A stretch of DNA of 64,000 nucleotides from CAWGCA01 sp963820955 (GCA_963820955.1 CAWGCA010000040.1:1-64000); one strand, 5' to 3'; positions 34,808 through 44,197 are shown, counted from the stretch's first letter. The notes: generated from the letters alone by a model not told the origin. Made by a program: numbers and translations.

Positions 34808-36970
34808 ATGGATGTCTCCCGTATTCTGGACAATCTGAACGACGCGCAGCGCCAGGCGGTTTCTGCGCCTCCCGGGGGTATGCTGGTACTGGCGGGGGCC
34901 GGAAGTGGTAAGACCCGGGTCCTGGTACACCGGATTGCCTGGTTGATACAGGTGATCGGGGCCTCGCCCTGGAATATCCTCGCCGTTACCTTCACCAACA
35001 AGGCGGCACGGGAGATGAAGGGGCGTATCGAGGGGATTCTGGAGCAGCCGGTCGGTGGTATGTGGGTCGGCACCTTTCATGGTCTGGCCCACCGTCTGCT
35101 GCGGTCCCACTGGCAGGATGCCAGGCTGCCCCAGAGTTTTCAGATCCTGGATTCAGACGATCAGTTCCGACTGCTCAAACGCCTGCTCAAAAGCCTCGAT
35201 CTGGACGAGGCGCGCTGGCCGCCCCGGCAGGCTCAGTGGTTTATCAACAGCCAGAAGGACGAGGGCCGCCGGCCGAAGCACCTGGACGACGGCGGAGATC
35301 CCTTTCAGCGGCAGATGATCCGCATCTACAGTGAATATCAGACCGCCTGTGATAGGGGAGGGATGGTCGATTTTGCCGAGTTGCTGCTGCGCGCCCATGA
35401 ATTGTTGCGGGATCGCGCCGATATTCTGCACCACTACCGGGAGCGGTTTCAGCATATTCTGGTTGACGAATTTCAGGATACCAACACCATCCAGTACGCC
35501 TGGCTGCGGTTGCTGGCCGGGGAGCGGGAAAATCTCTTCGTAGTGGGCGATGACGACCAGTCCATCTACGGCTGGCGCGGAGCGCGGGTGGAGAATATCC
35601 GGGATTTTCAGAAGGACTTCCCTGGGGCGCCCCTGCTGCGGCTGGAGCAGAACTATCGATCGACCGGGACCATCCTGAAGGCATCCAACGCGGTAATCGC
35701 AAACAACCCCTCGCGCCTGGGCAAGAATCTTTGGACCCATGGTAATGAGGGTGAACCGGTCAGTCTCTACGCCGCCTTCAACGAGGTGGACGAGGCTCGG
35801 TTCGTGATCGAACGTATCCGTCGTTATCTTGAAGAGGGGCACAGCCGCTCTGACAGCGCCATCCTCTATCGCTCCAATGCCCAGTCCCGGTTATTTGAAG
35901 AGGCCTTGATCCAGGCCCAGATCCCCTATCGAGTCTACGGTGGTCTTCGCTTTTTTGAGCGGGCGGAGATCAAGGATGCCCTCGCTTACCTGCGGCTGAT
36001 CGCCAATCCAGAGGACGATCCTTCGTTCGAGCGGGCGGTAAACATGCCCCCCCGGGGGATAGGGGCGCGAACCCTGGATGCCGTGCGCGCCCACGCCCGG
36101 GACTTTGGCTGCTCCCTGTGGCAGGCCGCCCGGGATCTGATCAAGGGCGGTGTCATGACCAGACGGGCGGCCACTGCGCTGACCGGTTTTCTGGAATTGA
36201 TCGAGCATCAGAGGACAGAGACCCGGGAACTGGAGTTGCCTGAGCTGGTGAATCAGGTGATCTCGGCTTCCGGTCTGCCGACGCACTTCGAGAAGAGCAG
36301 AGACGGCAAGGGCGTGGATCGGGTGGAAAACCTGGAGGAACTGGTCAATGCCACCCGCCAGTTCAGCTTTGAGTCGGAAGATGAAGAGCTGGATGATCTC
36401 TCAGCCTTTCTCGCCCATGCAGCGCTGGAGGCGGGCGACGCCCAGGGGGATGCCTTCGAGGACTGCGTGCAGTTGATGACCCTTCATTCGGCGAAGGGGC
36501 TGGAGTTTCCGCTGGTTTTCATTGGTGGATTGGAGGAGGGACTGTTTCCCCACAGTATGTCCAGCGAGGACCCGGAACGGCTGGAGGAGGAGCGCCGGCT
36601 CTGTTATGTCGGCATGACCCGCGCCATGGAGCAGCTCTATCTCTGCTATGCCGAGAGCCGGCGGCTGCATGGCAGCGAGAATTATCCCCTGCCGTCGCGT
36701 TTTCTGCGGGAAATACCGGCCGAGTTGATTCAGGAAGTGCGGGTGCGCCCCCAGGTCACGCGACCGGTTTATGCGCCCTCCTCCGGAACCCGTTTTACAG
36801 ATTCCGAGGCTGGATATCGGTTGGGTCAGCGGGTGGCGCATCCCAAATTCGGCGAAGGGGTAGTGCTCAACGCGGAGGGTCAGGGCGACAGCGCCCGGGT
36901 GCACGTCAACTTCGAGTCGGTGGGGGCCAAGTGGCTGGTGGTGGGGTACGCTAATCTGCAGCCGCTTTGA
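34808..36970 (+). CDS. uvrD: DNA helicase II
   Basis: 720 residues, identical in length to E. coli UvrD. Superfamily 1A motifs are in order: Q-motif region LNDAQRQAVSAP, P-loop AGAGSGKT (29-36), FTNKAAREMK, HILVDEFQDTN, VVGDDDQSIYGWRGA, LEQNYRST, LMTLHSAKGLEFP and CYVGMTRAM. The C-terminus ends with the Tudor-like RNA-polymerase-binding segment (RVAHPKFGEGVVLNAEGQGD). UvrD unwinds 3' to 5' in nucleotide excision and mismatch repair. Its place after an acyl-CoA ligase is probably incidental. Confidence 0.97.
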   Translation: MDVSRILDNLNDAQRQAVSAPPGGMLVLAGAGSGKTRVLVHRIAWLIQVIGASPWNILAVTFTNKAAREMKGRIEGILEQPVGGMWVGTFHGLAHRLLRSHWQDARLPQSFQILDSDDQFRLLKRLLKSLDLDEARWPPRQAQWFINSQKDEGRRPKHLDDGGDPFQRQMIRIYSEYQTACDRGGMVDFAELLLRAHELLRDRADILHHYRERFQHILVDEFQDTNTIQYAWLRLLAGERENLFVVGDDDQSIYGWRGARVENIRDFQKDFPGAPLLRLEQNYRSTGTILKASNAVIANNPSRLGKNLWTHGNEGEPVSLYAAFNEVDEARFVIERIRRYLEEGHSRSDSAILYRSNAQSRLFEEALIQAQIPYRVYGGLRFFERAEIKDALAYLRLIANPEDDPSFERAVNMPPRGIGARTLDAVRAHARDFGCSLWQAARDLIKGGVMTRRAATALTGFLELIEHQRTETRELELPELVNQVISASGLPTHFEKSRDGKGVDRVENLEELVNATRQFSFESEDEELDDLSAFLAHAALEAGDAQGDAFEDCVQLMTLHSAKGLEFPLVFIGGLEEGLFPHSMSSEDPERLEEERRLCYVGMTRAMEQLYLCYAESRRLHGSENYPLPSRFLREIPAELIQEVRVRPQVTRPVYAPSSGTRFTDSEAGYRLGQRVAHPKFGEGVVLNAEGQGDSARVHVNFESVGAKWLVVGYANLQPL

Positions 36971-36995
36971 TCCAGGGTGCCCTGCTGGTTTCAAA

Positions 36996-37024
36996 TTGCT
37001 CTTGACAGAGGGCTGGTCTAATAT
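36996..37024 (+). promoter_or_regulatory. Candidate promoter of the TakP-like TRAP receptor gene
   Basis: TTGCTC (36996-37001) and TAATAT (37019-37024) are 17 bases apart, about 65 bases before the start codon. A perfect TTGACA at 37002 is nearby, but it is only 11 bases from the -10 box. Confidence 0.4.
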
Positions 37025-37091
37025 CGGCCTGTTGTTGAGAGGCCCTAAGTGATTCTCAGGCCTTAACAAAAATTATCCAAGAGGAGGCAAC

Positions 37092-38173
37092 ATGAAGCGT
37101 CGTGAATTTGTAAAGTCTTTGGGTGCGGGATCCTTGGCGGTTGGTGCCGCTGTTGCGGGGGCCCCCGTCGTCCATGCGCAGCAGCAGATCAAGTGGAAGA
37201 TGGTTACCACCTGGCCAAAGAATTTTCCGGGTCTGGGTACCGGAGCCAACAATCTGGCCCGGCTGGTGAACGAAATGAGTGGCGGGCGGATAGAGGTGAA
37301 GGTGTATGGCGCCAAGGAGCTGGTGGGCGCCCTGGAGATCTTCGACGCCGTCTCCCGCGGCACCGCGGAGATGGGGCATGGCGCCTCCTATTACTGGAAG
37401 GGGAAGAGCGAAGCGGCGCAGTTTTTTGCGGCTGTGCCTTATGGACTGACCGCCCAGGAGATGAATGGCTGGCTCTACAATGGCGGTGGCATGGAGCTCT
37501 GGCAGGAGGTTTACGCGCCTTTCGGTCTGATCCCTACCGCCGCGGGTAACACCGGTGTGCAGATGGGCGGCTGGTTCAACAAGGAGATCAACAGCGTAGG
37601 CGATCTCAAGGGATTGAAGATGCGCATCCCCGGCCTGGGTGGCGAGGTGCTGAAGCGCGCCGGCGGCACCCCCGTGCTGCTGCCGGGGGGGAGATTTTCC
37701 CCTCCCTGCAGTCCGGTGCCATCGATGCCACCGAGTGGGTCGGGCCTTACAATGATATGGCCTTTGGCCTCTACAAGGCGGCCAAGTATTACTACTATCC
37801 GGGTTGGCATGAGCCAGGCACCACCCTGGAGTGTTTTATCAACAAGGAGGCGTTTGAGGCCCTGCCGAAGGATCTTCAATCCATTGTGTTGAACGCCGCC
37901 AAGGTGGCCAACCTGGAAATGCTGTCCGAATACACGGCGCGCAACAATGCAGCCCTGCAGACCCTGGTGACAGAACACAAGGTGAATCTCCGGCAATTCC
38001 CGGACGAGGTGTTGATCAAATTGAAAGGGTTGTCCGACGAAGTGGTGGCAGAGACCGCAGAGAAAGACCCCATGTCGAAGAAAGTGTACGAGTCGTTCCT
38101 GAAGTTCCGCGCTCAGGCGGTTGCCTGGCACCGGGTATCCGAGCAGGCCTATCTCAACGCCCGTTCCCTGTAA
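37092..38173 (+). CDS. TRAP transporter DctP/TakP-type receptor with Tat signal, one-base deletion apparent
   Basis: The gene starts at the ATG at 37092 with GAGGAGG upstream. A Tat-type signal (KRREFVKSLGAGS) precedes the mature protein. Family motifs are WKMVTTWPKNFPGLGTGANN, GNTGVQMGGWFNKEIN, LKGLKMRIPGLGGEVLKRAG and, in the shifted frame, DATEWVGPYNDMAFG and YYYYPGWHEPG, which resemble the alpha-keto-acid receptor TakP. The first frame is lost at a run of seven G (37685-37691). Adding one G restores PGGEIFPSLQSGAID and a 360-residue protein of normal length. I therefore call one gene, probably with a homopolymer sequencing error. Its permease genes lie tail-to-tail on the other strand. 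Confidence 0.88.
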
Positions 38174-38193
38174 CCCGGGAAATTTGTTAGGTT

Positions 38194-38226
38194 AAAGCCC
38201 GGCGGAGGTTCCGCCGGGCTTTTTTT
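38194..38226 (+). terminator. Rho-independent terminator between convergent TRAP genes
   Basis: AAAGCCCGGCGGA (38194-38206) and TCCGCCGGGCTTT (38210-38222) form a perfect 13-bp stem with a GGT loop, followed by T to 38226. It ends the receptor gene transcript and may also stop the dctM transcript coming the other way. Confidence 0.92.
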
Positions 38227-38229
38227 ATC

Positions 38230-39612
38230 TCAGCCGTAGACCAGCTTCGGCAGCCAGGTCGCCAGCTGCGGCCAGACGGCCAGCAGGCCCAGGGTGACCA
38301 CCTGGATGACGATAAACGGCATCACGCCGCGGTAGATGTGCATGGTGGTGATCTCGGGGGGGGCGACGCCTCGCAGATAGAAGAGCGAGAATCCGAAAGG
38401 CGGTGTCAGGAAGGAGGTCTGCAGGTTAAGGGCGATCATCACCCCGAGCCATACCGGGTTCAGGTCCATGGCCAGCAGGATCGGGCCGACGATGGGGACG
38501 ATGACGAATGTGATCTCGATAAAATCAAGGATGAAACCGAGCAGAAACATCATCAGCATGACCACGAAAACCGCGCCGAACACCCCGCCAGGCAGGTTGC
38601 CCAGGATCTCCTGCACCACCTCGTCGCCGCCAAATCCCCGAAACACCAGGGAGAACACGGAGGCGCCGATCAGGATCAGGAACACCATGCTGGTTACCAG
38701 TGTGGTGCTGCGCATCACTTCCCGCAGAATGGCCAGATTCAGCTTGCGCTGGCCGGCGGCGAGCAGGATGGCGCCCATCGCCCCGACCGAGGCGGCTTCT
38801 GTCGGAGTGGCCAGCCCACCAATGATAGAGCCCAGCACCGCCACAATCAGAAACAGGGGGGGCACCAGGATCTTCAGCGTGCGTATCATCAACTGTCGTC
38901 GATCGATCGCGTCGCGCTCCTCCTCCGGAATGGGCGGCACCGCGTCTGGCCGGAATACCGCCACGCCCACGATATAGAGGATATAGAGACACACCAGCAG
39001 CAGCCCTGGCAGCAGGGCACCGATGAACAGATCGCCAACCGAGACGGTGTCTGGTGAGTACATGCCCATGTTCAGCTGGGCCTGCTGATAGGCCGACGAC
39101 ATGACATCGCCCAGCAGCACCAGCACGATAGACGGTGGGATAATCTGACCGAGGGTCCCTGAGGCACAGATAGTTCCGGTCGCCACCTTAGGGTCATATC
39201 CCCGCTTCATCATGGTCGGCAGCGACAGCAGTCCCATGGTCACCACGGTGGCACCGACGATCCCGGTGCTGGCCGCCAGCAGCATGCCCACTATCATCAC
39301 CGAGATCCCCAGTCCACCCCGCAGCGGGCCGAACAGCAGTGCCATGGTATCCAGCAGCTGCTCCGCCACCTTGGAGCGCTCCAGCATGACGCCCATGAAC
39401 ACGAACAGGGGGACCGCAATCAGGGTCTCGTTGATCATGATGCCGTACAGGCGGTTGGGAATGGCCTCCAGGAAGGAGGGATCGAAGGTGCCGGTCAGGG
39501 TGCCGATCAGGGCGAACCCCAAGGCCGTACCAGCCAGCGAGAAGGCCACCGGATAGCCCGCCAGCAGTACAATGAACACTGTCAGAAACAGCAGTAGGGG
39601 CATGGTGGCCAT
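38230..39612 (-). CDS. dctM: TRAP transporter large permease subunit
   Basis: 460 residues with about 12-13 hydrophobic helices. DctM motifs are AVPLFVFMGVMLERSKVAEQ, GGLGISVMIVGMLLAASTG, CASGTLGQIIPPSIVLVLLG and TPTEAASVGAMGA. The loop DPNAVPP-like region near 225-240 (RPDAVPPIPEEERDAIDRRQ) is typical of this longer DctM subgroup found with TakP-like receptors. It forms the ion-coupled transport channel with the small subunit encoded 3 bases upstream. Confidence 0.95.
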   Translation of the reverse strand: MATMPLLLFLTVFIVLLAGYPVAFSLAGTALGFALIGTLTGTFDPSFLEAIPNRLYGIMINETLIAVPLFVFMGVMLERSKVAEQLLDTMALLFGPLRGGLGISVMIVGMLLAASTGIVGATVVTMGLLSLPTMMKRGYDPKVATGTICASGTLGQIIPPSIVLVLLGDVMSSAYQQAQLNMGMYSPDTVSVGDLFIGALLPGLLLVCLYILYIVGVAVFRPDAVPPIPEEERDAIDRRQLMIRTLKILVPPLFLIVAVLGSIIGGLATPTEAASVGAMGAILLAAGQRKLNLAILREVMRSTTLVTSMVFLILIGASVFSLVFRGFGGDEVVQEILGNLPGGVFGAVFVVMLMMFLLGFILDFIEITFVIVPIVGPILLAMDLNPVWLGVMIALNLQTSFLTPPFGFSLFYLRGVAPPEITTMHIYRGVMPFIVIQVVTLGLLAVWPQLATWLPKLVYG

Positions 39613-39615
39613 GGT

Positions 39616-40167
39616 CTAATTCCCTTCCTGGCCGGCGGTTTCGGTCTCGCCATCCAGCAGGTAAAGCAGATTGGTCAGGAACTGGGAGAGGCCTTGCAGC
39701 ACCAGCAGAGAAGCCATGACCGGAATCACCGTTTTCAGCAGATAGACGCCCGGGATGCCGCCCGCCTCCTGGGAAGTCTCTTTGACCGACCAGGAGGCGG
39801 CGATATATTCCCAGCTGATCCAAGTGATAAAGAGGCAGACCGGCAGCAGCAGCAGCAGCGAGCCCCATAGATCAATCCAGGCCTGGGTCCGTTTGCTGCG
39901 GCTTCGATAGATCAGGTCTACCCGGACGTGACCGGCATTTTTCAGGGTATACGCGGCGCCCAGCATGAAGACCGTTGCGTGCATGTAGATCACGGATTCC
40001 TGCATCGCAATCCAGCCCATATTGAACAGATAACGGAGCACTACGACGGTAAAAGTCACCACTACCATGCCCAGTGTCAGCCAGGAGATTGCCTGGCCAA
40101 CGCCTTCATTCAATTGATTTGCCCAGTGGGTCAGGCGCGCGAGTCCGCGGTGGTCGCTTGCATTCAT
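39616..40167 (-). CDS. dctQ: TRAP transporter small permease subunit
   Basis: 183 residues with four hydrophobic helices. The conserved MQESVIYMHATVFMLGAAYTLKNAGHVRVD segment of DctQ is seen as AMQESVIYMHATVFMLGAAY followed by GHVRVDL. It is the first gene of a two-gene unit with dctM. The 127-base gap to the divergent hemW must hold its promoter. Confidence 0.93.
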   Translation of the reverse strand: MNASDHRGLARLTHWANQLNEGVGQAISWLTLGMVVVTFTVVVLRYLFNMGWIAMQESVIYMHATVFMLGAAYTLKNAGHVRVDLIYRSRSKRTQAWIDLWGSLLLLLPVCLFITWISWEYIAASWSVKETSQEAGGIPGVYLLKTVIPVMASLLVLQGLSQFLTNLLYLLDGETETAGQEGN

Positions 40168-40294
40168 CCCGGTTTTTAGATCATTTTTTACTTAGAATAT
40201 CCGGGATTATTACAGAAACCACCCGGCTTATACATGGATCAGGAACATCAAGGGGTATCTGTGCCCTCCATTTTGCAAGGACTTCGGCTTCGCT

Positions 40295-41461
40295 ATGGCG
40301 TTCAGCATACCACCGCCACTAACCCTTTATATTCATTTGCCATGGTGTTTGCGCAAGTGCCCCTATTGTGATTTCAACTCTCATGCGACGAGAGAAGAAC
40401 CGGATACCGAGGGTTATCGGCGGGCACTGCTGGCGGATCTGGACCTCGAAAAGCCACTGGCGGCGGGTCGCAGTATCGCCTCGATCTTTATCGGTGGTGG
40501 AACCCCCAGTCTGTTTCCTCCCCGGGAGATCTCGGCCTTGCTGCAGGGCGTGAGGGAACGCTTGTCAACTGTGGCAGATCTGGAGGTGACGCTGGAGGCC
40601 AATCCGGGAACCCTCGAGGCAGGATACTACGCCGGGTATCGGGCGGCTGGAGTCAACCGACTGTCCATTGGAGTGCAGAGTTTTGATTCTGGTTCCCTCC
40701 GCGCGCTCGACCGTATCCACTGCGGGGAGCAGGCACTTGCGGCCGCGGATTCGGCCCGTCGGGGTGGTTTTGAACGAATCAACCTGGATCTCATGTTCGG
40801 TCTGCCGCAACAGACACGGGAGATGGCCCTAGCCGACGTCAAACAGGCGATTGCGCTGAGACCAAATCACATCTCCTATTACCAGCTCACCCTGGAGCCC
40901 AACACCCCTTTTTATCACTCCCCGCCTCCACTGCCGTCGGAAGAGATTATCTGGCAGATGCAGTGCCAGGGGCATCGGCAACTGATAGACGCGGGTTATC
41001 AACAGTACGAAATCTCCGCATTTTCCCGCCCCGGAGAGGAGTGCCGGCACAATCTGAATTACTGGCTGTTTGGCGACTATATCGGCATAGGTGCCGGTGC
41101 CCACGGCAAGTTAACCGACTTGGCAAAACAGCGTGTTGTGCGCCGCTGGCGTGTACGGGATCCTCAGCGCTATCTAGAGCAGGCAGGTACGAAAGGGGCT
41201 GTTTCCGGGCAACGGACACTGGATCAAGGAGACCTGGAACTGGAATTTCTGTTGAATGGTTGTCGACTGAATCGGGGCTTTTCTCGCAATCTGTTTGAAT
41301 CCCGCACCGGGGTTTCTTTTGTCCAGGTCCATGACCGCATTGAGACTGCAGTGGACAGGGGGCTGCTATCACAGGAGGAAGGGGGGGCGATCCGGCCCAC
41401 CGAACTGGGGCGTCGTTATCTCAACGATCTGTTGGCGCTGTTTCTGCCGGAGGAGCAGTAG
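40295..41461 (+). CDS. hemW: Radical SAM haem chaperone HemW
   Basis: 388 residues. The radical SAM cluster motif CLRKCPYC (Cys18, Cys22, Cys25) is followed by DFNSH, the HemW form rather than that of the oxidase HemN. FIGGGTPSLFPP and the GVQSFDSGSLRALDRIH segment are present. HemW binds haem and inserts it into respiratory proteins; older annotations call it coproporphyrinogen oxidase. It does not require the second SAM site of HemN. Confidence 0.94.
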   Translation: MAFSIPPPLTLYIHLPWCLRKCPYCDFNSHATREEPDTEGYRRALLADLDLEKPLAAGRSIASIFIGGGTPSLFPPREISALLQGVRERLSTVADLEVTLEANPGTLEAGYYAGYRAAGVNRLSIGVQSFDSGSLRALDRIHCGEQALAAADSARRGGFERINLDLMFGLPQQTREMALADVKQAIALRPNHISYYQLTLEPNTPFYHSPPPLPSEEIIWQMQCQGHRQLIDAGYQQYEISAFSRPGEECRHNLNYWLFGDYIGIGAGAHGKLTDLAKQRVVRRWRVRDPQRYLEQAGTKGAVSGQRTLDQGDLELEFLLNGCRLNRGFSRNLFESRTGVSFVQVHDRIETAVDRGLLSQEEGGAIRPTELGRRYLNDLLALFLPEEQ

Positions 41462-41596
41462 AATCAATGCTGCGGAAGCAGTTGCCATCCGCAGGCCAAA
41501 ATCCCACTGTGAGGTACATGAAAATAATCAAACTCAGGAACGGCGGCAGTGGGGGGAGCTCCGATTTATTGTCACCATTTGGGAGGGTTAAAACCC

Positions 41597-41610
41597 CCAG
41601 CTTCAGCTGG
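41597..41610 (+). repeat. Left-end hairpin of the IS element
   Basis: CCAGC-TTCA-GCTGG, a 5-bp stem with a TTCA loop, about 34 bases upstream of tnpA. The loop is the same as in the right-end hairpin, as expected if one transposase binds both ends as single-stranded hairpins. Confidence 0.65.
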
Positions 41611-41643
41611 CAGCTTTCAGCATGAAGCATTATCCTGAGATGT

Positions 41644-42066
41644 ATGAAGGAGTATAGAAGAGGAAGTCATTCGGTATTTGAGATCCATATACACATGGTG
41701 TGGTGTACCAAGTATAGGAAAAAAGTGCTGACAAAAGATGTTGGTAAGCGACTGCGTGAACTGTGTCGGCAGATATGCTCGGATATGGGGGTAGAAATAT
41801 ACTCTGGGGTGGTTGCAAAAGATCATGTGCACGTATTGGTCTCTATCCCACCACAAGTATCGGTGAGTAAGCTGATCCAGAAGCTCAAGGGAAAATCATC
41901 TTGCAAATTGCAAAGGGAGTTTGAATCCTTAAGAAAGGAGTACTGGGGACAAAGGATGTGGGCACGCGGATATTTTGCTTGTAGCACAGGGAACGTAACG
42001 GATGAAATGATCGAGGACTATATCGAAAGTCATGGAGATCAAGATGACGATTTTCATGTTGAGTAG
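41644..42066 (+). CDS. tnpA: IS200/IS605 family Y1 transposase
   Basis: 140 residues. The HUH metal-binding motif is HVH (61-63, in KDHVHVLVSIPP). The likely nucleophile is Tyr126 in IEDYIESH. The start (KEYRRGSHSVFEIHIHMVWC) and RMWARGYFACSTGNVTDEMI match IS200-type TnpA. It moves the element as single-stranded DNA using hairpin ends. The frame is complete and the active-site residues are present, so the element may still be mobile. Confidence 0.94.
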   Translation: MKEYRRGSHSVFEIHIHMVWCTKYRKKVLTKDVGKRLRELCRQICSDMGVEIYSGVVAKDHVHVLVSIPPQVSVSKLIQKLKGKSSCKLQREFESLRKEYWGQRMWARGYFACSTGNVTDEMIEDYIESHGDQDDDFHVE

Positions 42067-42154
42067 GACTTCCAGTCGAGCCCTTCAGCCGCCTTGGGGC
42101 GGTGGGCTTGTAGCTGGCTTTAGCCTGAGCGGCACTTACAGTGCCTAATTCAAG

Positions 42155-42174
42155 CCACCTACTTCAGTAGGTGG
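42155..42174 (+). repeat. Right-end hairpin of the IS element
   Basis: CCACCTAC-TTCA-GTAGGTGG, a perfect 8-bp stem with a TTCA loop, about 90 bases after the tnpA stop. AAGCC just before and GGCTT just after could extend the pairing. Confidence 0.8.
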
Positions 42175-42365
42175 TTGGCTTGACTCATGATGCCATGATG
42201 TTCAGAAAAATTTGCGCCGGATGGGTGCAATTTCGCGTTCGGTACCAATCAGGGACTGCAGGGCCCGGTCAGGTCTTGTATATTCTGATAAAAACGATTA
42301 GGATCCGATGGTTTACCACCTGCCTTTGAAGGGCGGCGAAAACAGAGTTTTTGGCAGAGGCGAAC

Positions 42366-42569
42366 ATGAAACCTAATATCCATCCCAAATACAGCGACAT
42401 AAAAGTGGTCTGCAGTTGCGGAAACGAGTTCACTACCCGATCCACATTGGGCGAAGATCTGCATGTGGAAGTGTGCTCTGCCTGCCACCCCTTTTTCACG
42501 GGTAAGCAGAAGATGGTGGATACGGCTGGCCGAGTCGACAAATTCCGTAAACGCTATTCCCGCGGCTGA
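42366..42569 (+). CDS. rpmE: 50S ribosomal protein L31, zinc-binding form
   Basis: 67 residues from the ATG at 42366 (GAGGCG upstream). MKPNIHPKYSDIKVVCSCGN is the standard start. Cys16, Cys18, Cys37 and Cys40 are all present, so this is the zinc-containing type and not the YkgM-like spare. A monocistronic gene followed by a terminator-like hairpin. Confidence 0.96.
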   Translation: MKPNIHPKYSDIKVVCSCGNEFTTRSTLGEDLHVEVCSACHPFFTGKQKMVDTAGRVDKFRKRYSRG

Positions 42570-42610
42570 ACAATCGTAATATAGCGGCCTTTGGCCCGGA
42601 TTCTATCTGG

Positions 42611-42637
42611 AAGGCACCTTTGCTCGGGTGCCTTTCC
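42611..42637 (+). terminator. Probable terminator of rpmE
   Basis: AAGGCACC (42611-42618) pairs with GGTGCCTT (42627-42634) around an 8-base loop, followed by a short T-rich tract (TTTCCT). It lies about 40 bases past the stop. Confidence 0.65.
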
Positions 42638-42838
42638 TCGTTGTAGGTCTGATCAAGGCACGGGATAAGGGAGTCGACGGCGGCTATTCTCGGTAACCTG
42701 AGAAGGTTCCAAAAAGAGTGCAAAAAGATAGGACAAATAGCCTCCAGTTTTTTGCCAATCTTGTTACCGTTTGCCCTGTCTGTTATAACCAAGCAGTAAT
42801 TTTTTCCCTTAGGGCTTATGTCAGGAGATGTAGTATTC

Positions 42839-44134
42839 ATGTCCACAAAAACAATGACACTGTCCGAAAGCTCCGGTGGACGCTCGGCAGAACTGCCGAT
42901 CCATGAGGGCACTGAAGGCCCGGAAGTATTGGATATTTCCACCCTGTATCGGGAAATGGGTATCTTCACCTATGATCCTGGATTCGTCTCTACCGCAAGT
43001 TGCCGCAGTGCGATCACCTTTATCGATGGCGATGAAGGCAAGCTCTGGTATCGGGGATATCCGATAGAACAGTTGGCTCAGAAGAGCAGTTTTCTGGAGG
43101 TGGCCCATCTCCTCTTGTACGGCGAACTACCCAACGCAAGGGAGCTGCATGCGTTCGGACGCGTCATTCGCTACCACACCATGATCAACGAAACCCTGAA
43201 GAACTTCTTTGGCGGTTTTCATTACGATGCCCACCCCATGGCTGTGATGGTGGGAGTGGTGGGTTCGCTGTCGGCTTTTTATCACGATTCCCTCGATATT
43301 CACGATTCCCGTCATCGGGAGATTTCAGCTCATCGCATGATCGCAAAAATGCCGACTATTGCTGCTGCCAGCTACAAGCATAACGTGGGAGAGCCATTTA
43401 TCTATCCACGCAATGATCTGGATTACTGCGCCAATTTCCTGCACATGATGTTTGCCACACCCTGTGAGGAGTACGAACCAGACCCGATTGCGGTCAAAGC
43501 AGTTAATTTGCTGTTCATCCTGCACGCGGATCATGAGCAGAATGCCAGTACTTCAACCGTAAGACTGGCCGGAAGTTCACAAGCGAATCCTTTTGCCTGT
43601 ATCGCATCGGGGATTGCCTCTCTCTGGGGCCCGGCCCACGGCGGTGCCAATGAGGCGGTGCTGGATATGCTGCAGGAGATCGGGGATGTAGCCAATATCG
43701 ACCAATATCTGGACAAGGCAAAAGACAAAGAAGACCCTTTCCGGCTTATGGGCTTCGGCCACCGCGTATATAAGAATCACGATCCACGGGCGACTATTAT
43801 CAGGCAGGTGTGTCATGAAGTACTGGATACCGTAGCCAACAATGATAATCCGTTGTTTGAACTGGCACTGCGGCTGGAGGAAGTGGCGTTGCAGGACGAC
43901 TATTTCATCGAACGCAAGCTATATCCCAACGTTGATTTTTATTCCGGAATTATTTACCGCGCCTTGGGGATACCCAACAACATGTTCACGGTGATGTTTG
44001 CCATCGCTCGTACCGTGGGTTGGGTAGCGCACTGGATGGAGATGATGGACGATCCCATGCAGCGCATCGGCCGCCCCCGCCAGATCTATACCGGTGCGAC
44101 CCGCCGGGATTTTATCCCCCTGGAAGAGCGTTAG
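42839..44134 (+). CDS. gltA: Citrate synthase (type II, hexameric)
   Basis: 431 residues from the ATG at 42839; an in-frame ATG at 42818 would add seven residues (MSGDVVF) and cannot be excluded. The start ISTLYREMGIFTYDPGFVSTASC resembles E. coli GltA. Catalytic segments are LHADHEQNASTSTVRL and FGHRVYKNHDPRA. The end, PLEER, follows GRPRQIYTGATRRDF. It condenses oxaloacetate and acetyl-CoA, and the large form is usually inhibited by NADH. Confidence 0.97.
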   Translation: MSTKTMTLSESSGGRSAELPIHEGTEGPEVLDISTLYREMGIFTYDPGFVSTASCRSAITFIDGDEGKLWYRGYPIEQLAQKSSFLEVAHLLLYGELPNARELHAFGRVIRYHTMINETLKNFFGGFHYDAHPMAVMVGVVGSLSAFYHDSLDIHDSRHREISAHRMIAKMPTIAAASYKHNVGEPFIYPRNDLDYCANFLHMMFATPCEEYEPDPIAVKAVNLLFILHADHEQNASTSTVRLAGSSQANPFACIASGIASLWGPAHGGANEAVLDMLQEIGDVANIDQYLDKAKDKEDPFRLMGFGHRVYKNHDPRATIIRQVCHEVLDTVANNDNPLFELALRLEEVALQDDYFIERKLYPNVDFYSGIIYRALGIPNNMFTVMFAIARTVGWVAHWMEMMDDPMQRIGRPRQIYTGATRRDFIPLEER

Positions 44135-44197
44135 CTCAGCAGAATTCTCAAATACATCAGGTATCGTTTTTCTGGTCCGAGTGTTGATGCATTGGGG

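Larger units (their letters stand above)
41597..42174 (+). mobile_element. IS200/IS605-type insertion sequence (single tnpA, no tnpB)
   Basis: About 580 bases with one Y1 transposase gene between two subterminal hairpins that share the same TTCA loop. The given limits are the outer edges of those hairpins; the true cleavage sites should lie a few bases to tens of bases outside. No inverted terminal repeats or target duplication are expected for this family, and none are seen. It sits in the gap between hemW and rpmE and breaks neither gene. Confidence 0.85.

Noticed and set aside
37002..37007. Perfect TTGACA upstream of the TakP-like receptor
   Set aside because: It is only 11 bases from TAATAT and has no -10 box at proper spacing; a different hexamer was used for the candidate promoter.
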